A model generated the notes under the pieces. The model did no database searches and was not told the origin of the DNA. It saw nothing but the letters and a program-made list of their open reading frames with translations. A stretch of DNA of 64,000 bases. Origin: Methylobacterium fujisawaense (GTDB taxonomy: Bacteria > Pseudomonadota > Alphaproteobacteria > Rhizobiales > Beijerinckiaceae). The translations under genes and the position numbers were made by a program. Below, one piece after another: positions 9,972-18,444 of this stretch (position 1 is its first letter; every line of letters starts with the position of its first letter). The stretch is from NCBI RefSeq assembly GCF_014138435.1, contig NZ_JACJIM010000009.1, forward strand, positions 124,001 through 188,000, written 5' to 3'.

Positions 9972-12386
9972 ATGAACCAGAGCTTCAGGATCAGCTCAGC
10001 CCTCAAGGATATCATTGGGCGCGATCTGATAACCAATGACCTAGTTGCTATCTTCGAATTGGTAAAAAACTCCTTCGACGCTCACGCCGACCGCGTTGAT
10101 ATAGCTTTTACCGGTGACAAGATCGTTATCGCCGATAATGGCAAGGGAATGGCCTCACAGGACATTCTCGATAGGTGGCTCTTTGTGGCCTATTCTGCGA
10201 AGAAATCCGGCGAGGAAGACGAGGGATTACCGCAGGATTACAGGGACCGCATCTCGCTCCGACCCGGATATGCTGGAAGCAAGGGCATTGGTCGATTTTC
10301 TTGCGATAGGCTTGGCAGCTCCCTCAAGCTCTACTCCAGGCCATACGGAAGTGACGGGAAGGTCGCACTTCTCGATGTCCGTTGGGCCGACTTCGAGAAC
10401 GATGCCAAAATACCCTTCGGCGAGATCCCGGTGAACCTCAACGACACAGCCCATTTCCCATCCTACTCCGGTCTACCCAATCGCAAGAATGGTACAATTT
10501 TGCAGATCGACGATCTCAGGGACACCTGGGACCGCCAAAAGCTTCTTAAACTCAAGAGTTACTTAGCGAAATTGATAAACCCTTTCGGCGTTCAGTCGGA
10601 CATGCAGATTGTCTTTCATTGCGAGAGTGAGCTTGCAGAGGACGAGCGCCAATTAGAAGAAATCGACCTTCCGGATGACTTAAAGGCAATGTACAGCACC
10701 GCGCGGGAGGCGCTCGCCCATCTACCGGTATCATTGGCCGGCGTCGTTAACGGTCCAGTCGGAAACCTCATTTTTGAGGCTCTCGAAACGAAAACCACAA
10801 AGCTTTCAGTCCGTATTTCACCAGAGGGCAAGGTAGCGTCCCGCTTGGTGGACCGCGGCCGGCTGATCTACGAAATCGAAGAGGACAATGCGTTCCCACT
10901 ACTAACCGGCGCGGAGATCGCGGTAGATCTCTTTTATCTGAACCGAGCGGCAAAGGTTTCGTTCAAACGTTCCATGGGCGTCGAGTCCGTCGGATTTGGT
11001 AACGTTTTCCTTTTCCTAAATGGCTTCCGCATCTTCCCCGTGGGGGAGCCGGCCGATGATACGTTTGGTCTTAACGTCCGCAAGGCCCAGGGTCACAGCC
11101 GGTACCTTGGTACCCGTGAAATCCTTGGTCGGCTCGATATCAACGCACCGGCAGAGATGTTTCGCGAGACGTCCAGCCGTGACGCCGGCCTCATCGAGAC
11201 GCCGCGAGTGCAGGCGCTCATGGATGCATTCCGGAGGTACGCTCTCGTCCGTCTTGAGCGCTATGTTGTAGACGTCACGTGGGTCGACAAGCTTGACGCG
11301 GATCGGCTCGACACGAGCGGGCTCACAACTGAGGCGGCCCGCGCACGCATCATCGACGTGGTGGCGAACCTGGTCCAGAACCAGAAGGTTCGACTGCTGG
11401 CGTACGCTGACGACCTGATTGACATAATCAACGAGCGCACCTCCGAATTCGAAACCTCGATGAAGGGGCTCGCCGTCGTAGCCGCCCAGACAGGCAACGC
11501 AGACCTGCTTTCGCGCATCGAGCAGGCCCGCAAGCGATACGAGGCGCTCAAGCGAAGGGAGAAGGAAGCCCGCGACCGTGCTGATGCCGAAGGCGAAGCT
11601 CGCTCGCAGGCGGAGGCTCGTGCTGCGGAGGCGACCGCCCGGGCAGATACTGCCGAAGCGCGATATGGTGAAGAGCAGAAACGGTCTCTTTTTCTGACGG
11701 CTTTGTCGGGCCGTGAGAAGGATACGCTCGTCAACCTCCACCATCAGGTCGTCATCTATGCGACGTCCGTACAGGACATCGTGGCCAACAATCTCGGTTT
11801 GCTCAAGCGCGGGCGCACGCCCTCTGCTGAAGAACTCGCAGCCGACTTAGAGCAGATCAGCTTCCAGAACTCCCGTATTCTAGCCGTGACGCGGTTCGCA
11901 ACGCAGGCAAATTTCCGCCTGGACGCCGATACCGTGGAGGAGGATCTCGTCCAATATCTATCCGACTACGTGGCGGAAATATCCTCCATGTACGCAGGGC
12001 GGGATTTTGCTAGCTTCGATACGGGTGATCAGGTACTCGAGACCCGCTTCAGGCCAATCGACGTGGCAATCATTGTCGATAACCTTGTAAGCAATGCCAA
12101 GCGCGCCCGAGCAACTCATATCAAGTTTGCCTGTCGCAAGTCGCAGGGTGGCGATCTCGAAATCGCAGTTGTTGATGACGGCATTGGGATCGACGCCCGA
12201 CGCGTCGATCGCGATCGTATCTTCGAGAAGGGCTATAGCTCGACTAGCGGTTCTGGTCTGGGCCTCTACCACGTGTCCCAGGTCTTGTCTGCGCTGCGGG
12301 GCACAATCGCTCTCGACGATGCCATAGCCGGTACCGGCGCGGCTTTCATCATCCGGATCCCCCGACCAAAGAAGGCCACCCGATGA
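9972..12386 (+). CDS. Protein with two GHKL ATPase domains and a coiled coil
   Basis: An 804-residue protein with an ATP-binding GHKL domain at each end. The N-terminal one (roughly residues 1-200) is MutL/Hsp90/MORC-like: FELVKNSFDAHA (N box), DNGKGM (G1) and GSKGIGRFS (G2). A charged coiled coil (KRREKEARDRADAEGEA) and a helical stretch with NLHHQVVIYA, which could be a dimerisation/phosphotransfer helix, lead to a C-terminal histidine-kinase-like GHKL domain: NLVSNAKRA, VVDDGIGID, FEKGYSSTSGSGLGLY. The ATG at 9972 is preferred over a TTG 13 codons upstream. It overlaps the next gene by 4 bases, so the two act together. The function is inferred to be sensing or signalling in defence. Confidence 0.85.
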   Translation: MNQSFRISSALKDIIGRDLITNDLVAIFELVKNSFDAHADRVDIAFTGDKIVIADNGKGMASQDILDRWLFVAYSAKKSGEEDEGLPQDYRDRISLRPGYAGSKGIGRFSCDRLGSSLKLYSRPYGSDGKVALLDVRWADFENDAKIPFGEIPVNLNDTAHFPSYSGLPNRKNGTILQIDDLRDTWDRQKLLKLKSYLAKLINPFGVQSDMQIVFHCESELAEDERQLEEIDLPDDLKAMYSTAREALAHLPVSLAGVVNGPVGNLIFEALETKTTKLSVRISPEGKVASRLVDRGRLIYEIEEDNAFPLLTGAEIAVDLFYLNRAAKVSFKRSMGVESVGFGNVFLFLNGFRIFPVGEPADDTFGLNVRKAQGHSRYLGTREILGRLDINAPAEMFRETSSRDAGLIETPRVQALMDAFRRYALVRLERYVVDVTWVDKLDADRLDTSGLTTEAARARIIDVVANLVQNQKVRLLAYADDLIDIINERTSEFETSMKGLAVVAAQTGNADLLSRIEQARKRYEALKRREKEARDRADAEGEARSQAEARAAEATARADTAEARYGEEQKRSLFLTALSGREKDTLVNLHHQVVIYATSVQDIVANNLGLLKRGRTPSAEELAADLEQISFQNSRILAVTRFATQANFRLDADTVEEDLVQYLSDYVAEISSMYAGRDFASFDTGDQVLETRFRPIDVAIIVDNLVSNAKRARATHIKFACRKSQGGDLEIAVVDDGIGIDARRVDRDRIFEKGYSSTSGSGLGLYHVSQVLSALRGTIALDDAIAGTGAAFIIRIPRPKKATR

Positions 12387-13315
12387 GGCTCGAGTTCACG
12401 CTCCTGTGGTTCGAAAACCAGATTGCGGAGGTCCGGCCCGCCATACAGGGCTTGAAGGCGCATTTGGAAGAAGCCGGCTTCGAGCTATGCGTCCTTGAGG
12501 AGGCGGACGACACAAACATTGATGCCCACGCTCGAAACCAGGAAAGCTTCCACGACATAGATCTTATCGTCGTCGACCTTGATCTCGGCGAGGCGGCGGC
12601 GAGTGGGGATGAGATCGCGCAGCAAATCAGGCGCCGGTTCAAGTTTACAGACATAGTTTTCTATAGCGGCGTTGCGCCGTCTGAGTTGAGGGGGCGCATC
12701 CAACAGCGCAATGTCGACGGTGTCTATTGCATGGCGCGATCGGAGCTGAGGGCCAACCTCATCGAATTGGTCGACGATCTAATCCGGCGAATGTCGCGGC
12801 TCGAGGCCATGCGGGGGCTCGCTGTCGCTACGGCCGGCAAGGCAGACCTTCGCATGCGCGCTATCCTGAAGGCGCTCCACGAAGGCGCGGACGAGGCCGG
12901 GAAGGCCGAACTTGTCGCATTCATCGATAAGGAGGTGAAGGATGGCGACGATCGCCTGCAGCGTAAGTATGAAGGCGCCGCCACGCTGGCGGAAAAGGTG
13001 GATAGCCTCGCCTGTACGAGCATGGTGCTCCTCAAGGCTACGAAGAAATTCGTCGGGCAGCGGCAGGAGCTTCGCACTCAACGCACCGTGCTCGGGCGCT
13101 ATCAAGTGGAGGTGATGGACATCCGCAACAGCCTAGGGCACGCCACAGAGACGCGTACCAGCGACGGCTGGGTCATCAGGGCCCACGGCGGCGGTAATAT
13201 CACTCGGGACGACTTCCCGACCTTCCGACAGAGCTTCTCACGCCACTTGTCGAACCTCGATGCTCTCTGCGAAATCCTCGGCGTGCAGGTCACGGGCGAT
13301 GCCGAGAAGGGCTAG
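12383..13315 (+). CDS. Receiver-like protein with C-terminal HEPN-type motif
   Basis: A 310-residue partner of the double-GHKL protein (ATGA overlap). The first 130 residues look like a response-regulator receiver: a beta strand ending LLWFEN, IDLIVVDLDLGE with a candidate phospho-acceptor Asp65, and VFYSGV in place of the usual Thr/Ser strand. The acidic pair is degenerate and the conserved lysine is not evident. The rest is all-helical and ends with IRNSLGHA, where Arg248 and His253 form the Rx4H pattern of HEPN ribonucleases. Receiver and HEPN assignments are mine from motifs. The 3' end overlaps the opposing methyltransferase gene by 78 bases. Confidence 0.7.
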   Translation: MRLEFTLLWFENQIAEVRPAIQGLKAHLEEAGFELCVLEEADDTNIDAHARNQESFHDIDLIVVDLDLGEAAASGDEIAQQIRRRFKFTDIVFYSGVAPSELRGRIQQRNVDGVYCMARSELRANLIELVDDLIRRMSRLEAMRGLAVATAGKADLRMRAILKALHEGADEAGKAELVAFIDKEVKDGDDRLQRKYEGAATLAEKVDSLACTSMVLLKATKKFVGQRQELRTQRTVLGRYQVEVMDIRNSLGHATETRTSDGWVIRAHGGGNITRDDFPTFRQSFSRHLSNLDALCEILGVQVTGDAEKG

Positions 13316-14512
13316 GCCGATTCCCTCGGCCATAAGTGGCGGAACCGCGTTCCCCACCTGGGTGTAGCGCGGGCATCCGTGCGCCCGTCTTGGGCCGCCG
13401 GTGGTGTATGGGCCTTTGAACGAGAACCAGTCCGGGAAAGACTGCAGCCGTGCACACTCCCGCACGGTAAGGATCCGCGGTTCAGCGTAGTGGATAACGT
13501 CGTCGGGTAGTGTCGTGATCGTGCAGGCAGGTCGACTCGGGGACAGTGGGGTCAGGCTGCGCTTACGCATGCCGATCCGCTCGCGGTCTGCCGGCGACAT
13601 GGATCGACCAGGCTGGCAGGTTGCCAGCACCTCACGGAAGCGTCCTGCAACCGTGGCACCGTGCTTTGGCAACCGCAATCCGTCAGGGCTGCGGCCGGCC
13701 ATGCCGGCCCTCATCATCCTGAGGTAGGGGCCGGGCTGCCGCGGCTCCTCATAATGGATTTGGTCAAAGCCAGCCACGTCGGCGTCGCACGAGGGAACAT
13801 GCGGACGTCCATCGGCCACGAGGTCGCCGATCGCCTCGGAGGCGCTTACCGGCGTTGCTGGGTCTAGATCTTTCGACCGAAGGAATTTGCCCCGGAGGAC
13901 ATCCATCCTGAGGAATGGATCGATCCCCGCGGCTACGCCGCCCTGCACGCCCACGATGAGGAATCTGGGCCGATTCTGTGGAACCCCCCAATCGCTCGCG
14001 AGCACAATCCGCGACCAAACATCATACCCCAGATCCTCGAGCCGGCGCATGACGTATGCGGCGTATGTTCGCCCATCATTGCGCGGTGCACCCTTCATGG
14101 GGATGTCGAAGCCGCGCACGTTCTCGATCAGTATCACTCGAGGCCTGATAGCCTCTACTAAACGGAGGTAGTGCTCTGTCAAGACGTTGCGGGGATCATC
14201 TGGCCTTCGCCGCCCTGCCGTGGAGAAGCCTTGGCACGGCGGGCCACCGGAGATCATATCGACCCGCCCACGGAGAGCGCGGAGGTTGTCGATGCTCCGC
14301 TCCAAAAGGTCGGCAATGTCGTGCGCACTTGTATTAAGCCATTCTGGCCAATCGAAGCGGACCCGGTCGCCGTGGATGAGGTTGGCTGAGAGGGTCTGGA
14401 AGGCGTGCGGATGCTTCTCAATCGCAAAGGAGCCGCGCCAGCCAGCGTTAAGTAAGCCTAAAGCCAGGCCGCCGCAGCCCGAGAAGGCATCAATGAATGT
14501 CGGGCTGTACAT
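13238..14512 (-). CDS. DNA (cytosine-5-)-methyltransferase
   Basis: A 424-residue C5-MTase with motifs in canonical order: DAFSGCGGLALGL (I, SAM binding), GGPPCQGFSTAGR (IV, catalytic cysteine), IENVRGF (VI), QNRPRFLIVG (VIII), a target-recognition stretch, and YTQVGNAVPPLMAEGIG (X). It converts cytosine to 5-methylcytosine at a site that cannot be read from sequence. The Vsr gene at 9427 would repair deamination at its sites. No standard type II endonuclease is adjacent; the GHKL and receiver-HEPN genes fill that place. Its 3' end overlaps the receiver-HEPN gene tail to tail by 78 bases. Confidence 0.93.
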   Translation of the reverse strand: MYSPTFIDAFSGCGGLALGLLNAGWRGSFAIEKHPHAFQTLSANLIHGDRVRFDWPEWLNTSAHDIADLLERSIDNLRALRGRVDMISGGPPCQGFSTAGRRRPDDPRNVLTEHYLRLVEAIRPRVILIENVRGFDIPMKGAPRNDGRTYAAYVMRRLEDLGYDVWSRIVLASDWGVPQNRPRFLIVGVQGGVAAGIDPFLRMDVLRGKFLRSKDLDPATPVSASEAIGDLVADGRPHVPSCDADVAGFDQIHYEEPRQPGPYLRMMRAGMAGRSPDGLRLPKHGATVAGRFREVLATCQPGRSMSPADRERIGMRKRSLTPLSPSRPACTITTLPDDVIHYAEPRILTVRECARLQSFPDWFSFKGPYTTGGPRRAHGCPRYTQVGNAVPPLMAEGIGLALLGIARDLHAEDFAESIEVRQVA

Positions 14513-14727
14513 CTGCGGCTTCAGTGGAGATCCGGTCGTACACCATATGGCACAGCTTGGTTAGCAACTCCAGGACGTCCCCTTCGCGACACCAAGCCCG
14601 CAATGTCAGAACCAGCTCAGCCGCAAACGGGTACGGTTCGCCGGCACTCTGCCTTGTTTCGAGCCTGCGCGGCGCACCTACCTATGGGATTGGGAACGCC
14701 CCGGCCTCGTGAGCAGATTGGGTCGGC

Positions 14728-15360
14728 TTACGCCGGTGAAACCGGTTGCACTGGGGCGACCTTGGTGTCACCGAGCAGGCGGTAGACGCTGGCTCGGCCT
14801 ATCCCTAGGCGCCGGGCTATCTCGGATCCGCCCAAGCCCTCCGCAGCCATAGCCCGGACGGCGGCGGCGTCGATCGAGCGGGGGCGGCCTTTGTACACTC
14901 CTTCAGCCTTCGCCTTGGCAATACCCTCTAGCTGGCGCTCGCGGCGTAGGTTGGTCTCGAATTCTGCGAACACGCCGAGCATCTGTAGGAAGCACCGGCC
15001 GGCGGCAGTGCTGGTGTCTACTGGCTGCTCAGTCGCGCGGAGTGCCACGCCCTTGGCCTCCAACTCGCGCACCAGGGCGGCGAGGTCAGCGATCGAGCGG
15101 GCAAGGCGATCGATGCGGGTCACCACGATTGTGTCTCCCCGCCGAGCGAAGTCCATCAGCGTCAGCAACTCGGTCCGACCCTCGGTGGTCGTGCCGGATC
15201 GCTTCTCAGCGCGGACCATCTCACACCCGGCGGCGCGTAAAGCTTCCTCTTGGAGGCCGAGATGCTGATCGGTGGTCGACACTCGAGCATAGCCGTAGAC
15301 GTGCCCGGACAGCGCGGGGGGGGGCTGAGTGTGAGCAGGCGCGCGGGTTCGGGTACGCAT
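14728..15360 (-). CDS. Serine recombinase, resolvase/invertase type
   Basis: A 210-residue small serine recombinase of Tn3 resolvase style. The catalytic domain starts VYGYARVSTTDQ (nucleophile Ser), followed by VTRIDRLARS and FAEFETNLRRERQLEGIAKAK. The C-terminal helix-turn-helix reads GLGGSEIARRLGIGRASVYRLL. No transposase or IS ends are visible, so it may be a resolvase remnant or a site-specific invertase. An in-frame TTG start lies 19 codons further upstream. The last residues, VAPVQPVSPA, are encoded by copy 2 of the island palindrome, an unusual tail for the family. Confidence 0.92.
   Translation of the reverse strand: MRTRTRAPAHTQPPPALSGHVYGYARVSTTDQHLGLQEEALRAAGCEMVRAEKRSGTTTEGRTELLTLMDFARRGDTIVVTRIDRLARSIADLAALVRELEAKGVALRATEQPVDTSTAAGRCFLQMLGVFAEFETNLRRERQLEGIAKAKAEGVYKGRPRSIDAAAVRAMAAEGLGGSEIARRLGIGRASVYRLLGDTKVAPVQPVSPA
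14736..14751. repeat. Island palindrome, copy 2
   Basis: GTGAAACCGGTTGCAC, with one mismatched pair, lies inside the last codons of the serine recombinase gene. Confidence 0.85.
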
Positions 15361-15509
15361 GGGGGGACCGGCAGTCACTGGACGCTTCCTGTCTCGGATG
15401 CCTCTAGACCTCGCCAAACTACCGTCTCAAAAATCTTCGGTCAATCCATATAAGACGACAAACCTGTCTCGAAGGGCTGGCCCGTTTGGGTATACTCAAG
15501 CGAGACGGG

Positions 15510-16121
15510 TTACGGCGCTCCGCGCTTCTTCGGCGGAGGAGGCAAAGTCTGCGTTGATGCAGCCATGTTCACAAGCGGCAGTTTGATATTGAAATTTGCA
15601 ATACCAGCAATGCCCGCACCTACAAACAAAACAGCCGCTGCGACAATACTTGCCGCCACTTCTCGCCCTTGAGGCGCAAGTATAACGCAAGCAATTGCTG
15701 ACAAAACGAGCAAAGCAGCAACGATATTCTGCGATATTTTGACCGCAGTGGAAGATCTAATATGCTCCTTCAATATTTCTGTTTGTGCCGGCATAGCCTC
15801 AATACCGTTGGCATGGAAAACAGCGCCATCGTACGCTTGAGAACACGTCGCGCAAACTACTCGATCGACCCGAGATACTGCGGCACCAGCTGTCGAGACC
15901 TCCAACACCCCAGTGCCCTGACAAGAATGGCATTGCCACGTCGTGACCAACACCTCTGTCTTGATCGGCTCCTGACGCATCGCCAGCACCTTAGTATTGT
16001 AATGTTGGGCTTCAGGGTATGTGGGGTGATGCCATAAGGCAGCGCAGGGCCGGTCTCGGGCACCGCCGTTTCCAATCTCTCCAAGCCACACATACCCAGG
16101 CAAGACAATTTCTTCGTACAC
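15510..16121 (-). CDS. Zinc-ribbon membrane protein, unknown
   Basis: An unrecognised protein of up to 203 residues. A CHSCQGTG...CATC zinc-ribbon pattern lies around residues 65-95, followed by two hydrophobic helices (IVAALLVLSAIACVIL and AASIVAAAVLFVGAGI), suggesting a cytoplasmic zinc ribbon anchored in the inner membrane, and a Pro-rich end. The GTG at 16121 lies 26 bases after the stop of the upstream gene, which favours an operon; an ATG at 15980 would shorten the product to 156 residues while keeping all motifs. Confidence 0.55.
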   Translation of the reverse strand: MYEEIVLPGYVWLGEIGNGGARDRPCAALWHHPTYPEAQHYNTKVLAMRQEPIKTEVLVTTWQCHSCQGTGVLEVSTAGAAVSRVDRVVCATCSQAYDGAVFHANGIEAMPAQTEILKEHIRSSTAVKISQNIVAALLVLSAIACVILAPQGREVAASIVAAAVLFVGAGIAGIANFNIKLPLVNMAASTQTLPPPPKKRGAP

Positions 16122-16147
16122 CTCACTGCGAAGGCAGCGACAGGCGC

Positions 16148-16498
16148 TCAGAATACCGCCTTGGCGTGCGCGATGAGATCGCTGAGGTTGGTCATCCTAA
16201 CGTCCGTGAGCCCTTTCGGCGTGTCGCCGTCGTAGACCGCCAGACGGTAGAAGAAACTTCCGTCCTGGATCACTCCGTGGACGTTCGCGCTGAGCGTGCC
16301 GCGGCGAGCCCATACCCGACAGGTGTCGAACTGGAGGTGCGGGTACTGCCTGTCGCTATCCTCCATCACGAGGGGTTCCATCGTGACATCCACGTCGAGC
16401 AGATGCGAAAGCTCCGCTTCGAGGCGATCGTACACAACCTGCATCCGGTAGGGGGGCGGGAACGTCGCGAAGGCTTGCGGGGTGACGACGTTGGACAT
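16148..16498 (-). CDS. Small hypothetical protein
   Basis: A 116-residue soluble protein without a family I recognise, mixed alpha/beta in character (QVVYDRLEAELSHLLDVDVT, FFYRLAVYD). The frame is open much further upstream, but the ATG at 16498 is preceded by AGAGAGG at the right distance, and the upstream extension is low-complexity sequence antisense to another gene. It probably heads a two-gene unit with the zinc-ribbon gene at 15510-16121. Confidence 0.6.
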   Translation of the reverse strand: MSNVVTPQAFATFPPPYRMQVVYDRLEAELSHLLDVDVTMEPLVMEDSDRQYPHLQFDTCRVWARRGTLSANVHGVIQDGSFFYRLAVYDGDTPKGLTDVRMTNLSDLIAHAKAVF

Positions 16499-16633
16499 GG
16501 GCCTCTCTTGAGGTTGTAGCAGCGCTGGCACGTCCACAGGTAGGTCGAAGCCTCCATGTTGGCGAGCGGTTAACTCCACCGCGTCACCAGGGACACCACC
16601 GGGGACGTCACCAGGGACGGAGGGGGGAACTCC

Positions 16634-17154
16634 GTGGAGACGAAGTCGCTCACCTGCGCGGAGCTTGGGGCCGCCCTCGGGATCACGGCTGCGGGCGCGA
16701 AGCGGCTGGCGATCCGTCATGGCTGGCACAAGGTCCAGGGCAACGATGGCAAGGCGCGTGTCGCCGTGCCGATCGAACGCCTGGAGGTGGAACGGCCCGT
16801 CTCCAGTGATGACACCAGCGCCCCCCGGTGACGACACTGGCGATGCCACCGGAGACAGCACCAGGGATGACACCGGTGACATGTCCGCCGCCGTGGCGGT
16901 CCTGGAGCGTCACGCCAGCCGGCTGGAAGGCGAGCTGGTCTCGGTCCGGGCCCGGCTGGAGGCGGTGCAGTGGTAGCGGGACGCGGAACGGGCAAGAGCC
17001 GGACAGGTGGCTGTTCTGGAGGCGGTGCTGGACCTGGAGCGCGAGCGCGTCGCAGAGGCCAAGGCGGAAGCGGAGCGCTGGGCGAGAAGCGGCCACAGCT
17101 CCCCGGGGTCTAGCGGCCCTGATGGCGCAGCTCCGCAGGCCCTCGGCGGCCTGA
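16634..17154 (+). pseudogene. Decayed HTH/coiled-coil gene
   Basis: One protein can be followed through three broken pieces. Frame 1 (16634-16831) encodes a helix-turn-helix start (CAELGAALGITAAGAKRLA). A frame change at the C-tract 16821-16826 leads into GDDTGD repeats and a coiled coil (VAVLERHASRLEGELVSVRA), stopped by TAG at 16974-16976. The same frame resumes with VLEAVLDLERERVAEAKAEAERWA, and a second frameshift leads to ATAPRGLAALMAQLRRPSA. Two frameshifts plus a nonsense codon point to an inactive gene. The intact form would be a DNA-binding protein with a long coiled coil. Confidence 0.7.
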
Positions 17155-17196
17155 TCTCCGAGATACCCGGACAGGCGATCAGCCTCCAGGATCTGA

Positions 17197-17212
17197 GTGA
17201 AACCGGTTGCAC
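17197..17212. repeat. Island palindrome, copy 3
   Basis: GTGAAACCGGTTGCAC, extended by complementary GA/TC bases on both sides, lies about 40 bases after the decayed HTH gene. Confidence 0.85.
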
Positions 17213-17296
17213 TCTAGCCGGACACAGTCCTGCACACACCTCTAGACACAGGACCGGACACAGCCCACAACCGTGCTCCCTCGCATCGGGAGCGTC

Positions 17297-17647
17297 ATGA
17301 CCAATCAGCCCACCGCCACCCTCGCCCAACGGCTAGGAGCTGCCGCCAACAGCGCCTTTGCCCAGCAAGACGCGGAAGCCTTCCGGGACATCATCCTGAA
17401 CCTGGAGATGGAGGACATCCGCTCGCACCGCGGGATCGCCACCACCCTCAACGCCCGCGGCGTCACCACACCCCGCGGGGGCCTCTGGCACCCCACCACG
17501 GTGGCCCGGCTCCTCCGGCACCTCGATCTCAAGCGGTCCAATGAGCGGTTGCCGGTGCGGCGGCCGGACCCCTTCACCCCACCGTTACCTCCAGAGACCC
17601 AGGCCCCGGCAGGAACACGTCGTCGGGGCCGGGCCTTGCGGGTCTAG
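17297..17647 (+). CDS. Orphan recombinase-type DNA-binding protein
   Basis: A 116-residue protein whose centre (RGIATTLNARGVTTPRG, then WHPTTVARLLRHL) matches the DNA-binding 'Recombinase' domain of large serine recombinases, but there is no catalytic serine domain before it. GGGAG lies five bases upstream of the ATG, so this looks like a real start. It could be a stand-alone DNA-binding protein or a domesticated remnant. The end overlaps the opposing gene by 4 bases. Confidence 0.6.
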   Translation: MTNQPTATLAQRLGAAANSAFAQQDAEAFRDIILNLEMEDIRSHRGIATTLNARGVTTPRGGLWHPTTVARLLRHLDLKRSNERLPVRRPDPFTPPLPPETQAPAGTRRRGRALRV

Positions 17648-18444
17648 TCCGGAGGCTCGGATGGTTCACCCCCATCGCGTTGGTCAGCAACCCGCTTGAA
17701 CAGGTTCAGGATGTGCTCGACGCTGCGGATGCAAGCCGCGAGCTGGGGGACGATCTCTATGCCCCTGAACACGTCCACGTCATCGAACACGACCGTGACA
17801 TCAGCCGGGATCCGCGAACCGATCGGGAGCGGACAAAGTCCCGGCGGGAAGAGCATCAGGCGTTGGCCATCCATCGCGACGCAGGTCCCGAACTTCTGGT
17901 CCCCTTCAACGATCGGCACGGGCCAGTCCATCTGCACGATGGACAAGGTCGGCACGAGCGTCTGATGCTTGTCCAGAATGTCCAGTTGGTGGACCGCATA
18001 CAGGCCGTCGTTGCCGCCCTTGAAGGGCGCCGTCGCGTCTATGATTTCGCGGAACGCGGGATCGATACGGTTCAGCTTCCGCGCGCTGATCGTCGCGTTC
18101 AGCTCGGACCGGTCGTTGCAGAACGGGTAGTGCACCTTCTTGCTGTGCTTCGGATCTCCGCCCGAGATGCGGTGTAGGTCGGTGGCCATCAGGTCCAGGG
18201 ACGCCCGTAGGTTATGGACGATGTCCCCGACCATCGCGGACCACATGTCCGGCCTTGGCTCGCTCTCGCGGTAGACGAACGCACCCATCGGGGCACCTAC
18301 CGCCTCCGTGTACTCGTCGGCCATCTCGAAGACGACTTGAGCCCCCCCACGCTCGAAGTACCCCGCGACCTCCGCCTCGAAGCTCTGGAGGTGGTGCTTC
18401 GCGCGCTCGATCTTGATGCGCGCACCGTCGAACGGCTTGGTCAT
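17644..18444 (-). CDS. Hypothetical helical protein
   Basis: A 266-residue soluble protein of unknown function. The segment GDIVHNLRASLDLMATDL around residues 75-95 matches a recurrent motif (HNLRxxLD) in uncharacterised bacterial proteins often found in mobile regions; its activity is unknown to me. The remainder has no transmembrane segment or catalytic motif I recognise. It converges with the recombinase-domain gene (4-base overlap), and a 9-bp inverted repeat lies about 55 bases upstream of its start. Confidence 0.6.
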   Translation of the reverse strand: MTKPFDGARIKIERAKHHLQSFEAEVAGYFERGGAQVVFEMADEYTEAVGAPMGAFVYRESEPRPDMWSAMVGDIVHNLRASLDLMATDLHRISGGDPKHSKKVHYPFCNDRSELNATISARKLNRIDPAFREIIDATAPFKGGNDGLYAVHQLDILDKHQTLVPTLSIVQMDWPVPIVEGDQKFGTCVAMDGQRLMLFPPGLCPLPIGSRIPADVTVVFDDVDVFRGIEIVPQLAACIRSVEHILNLFKRVADQRDGGEPSEPPD

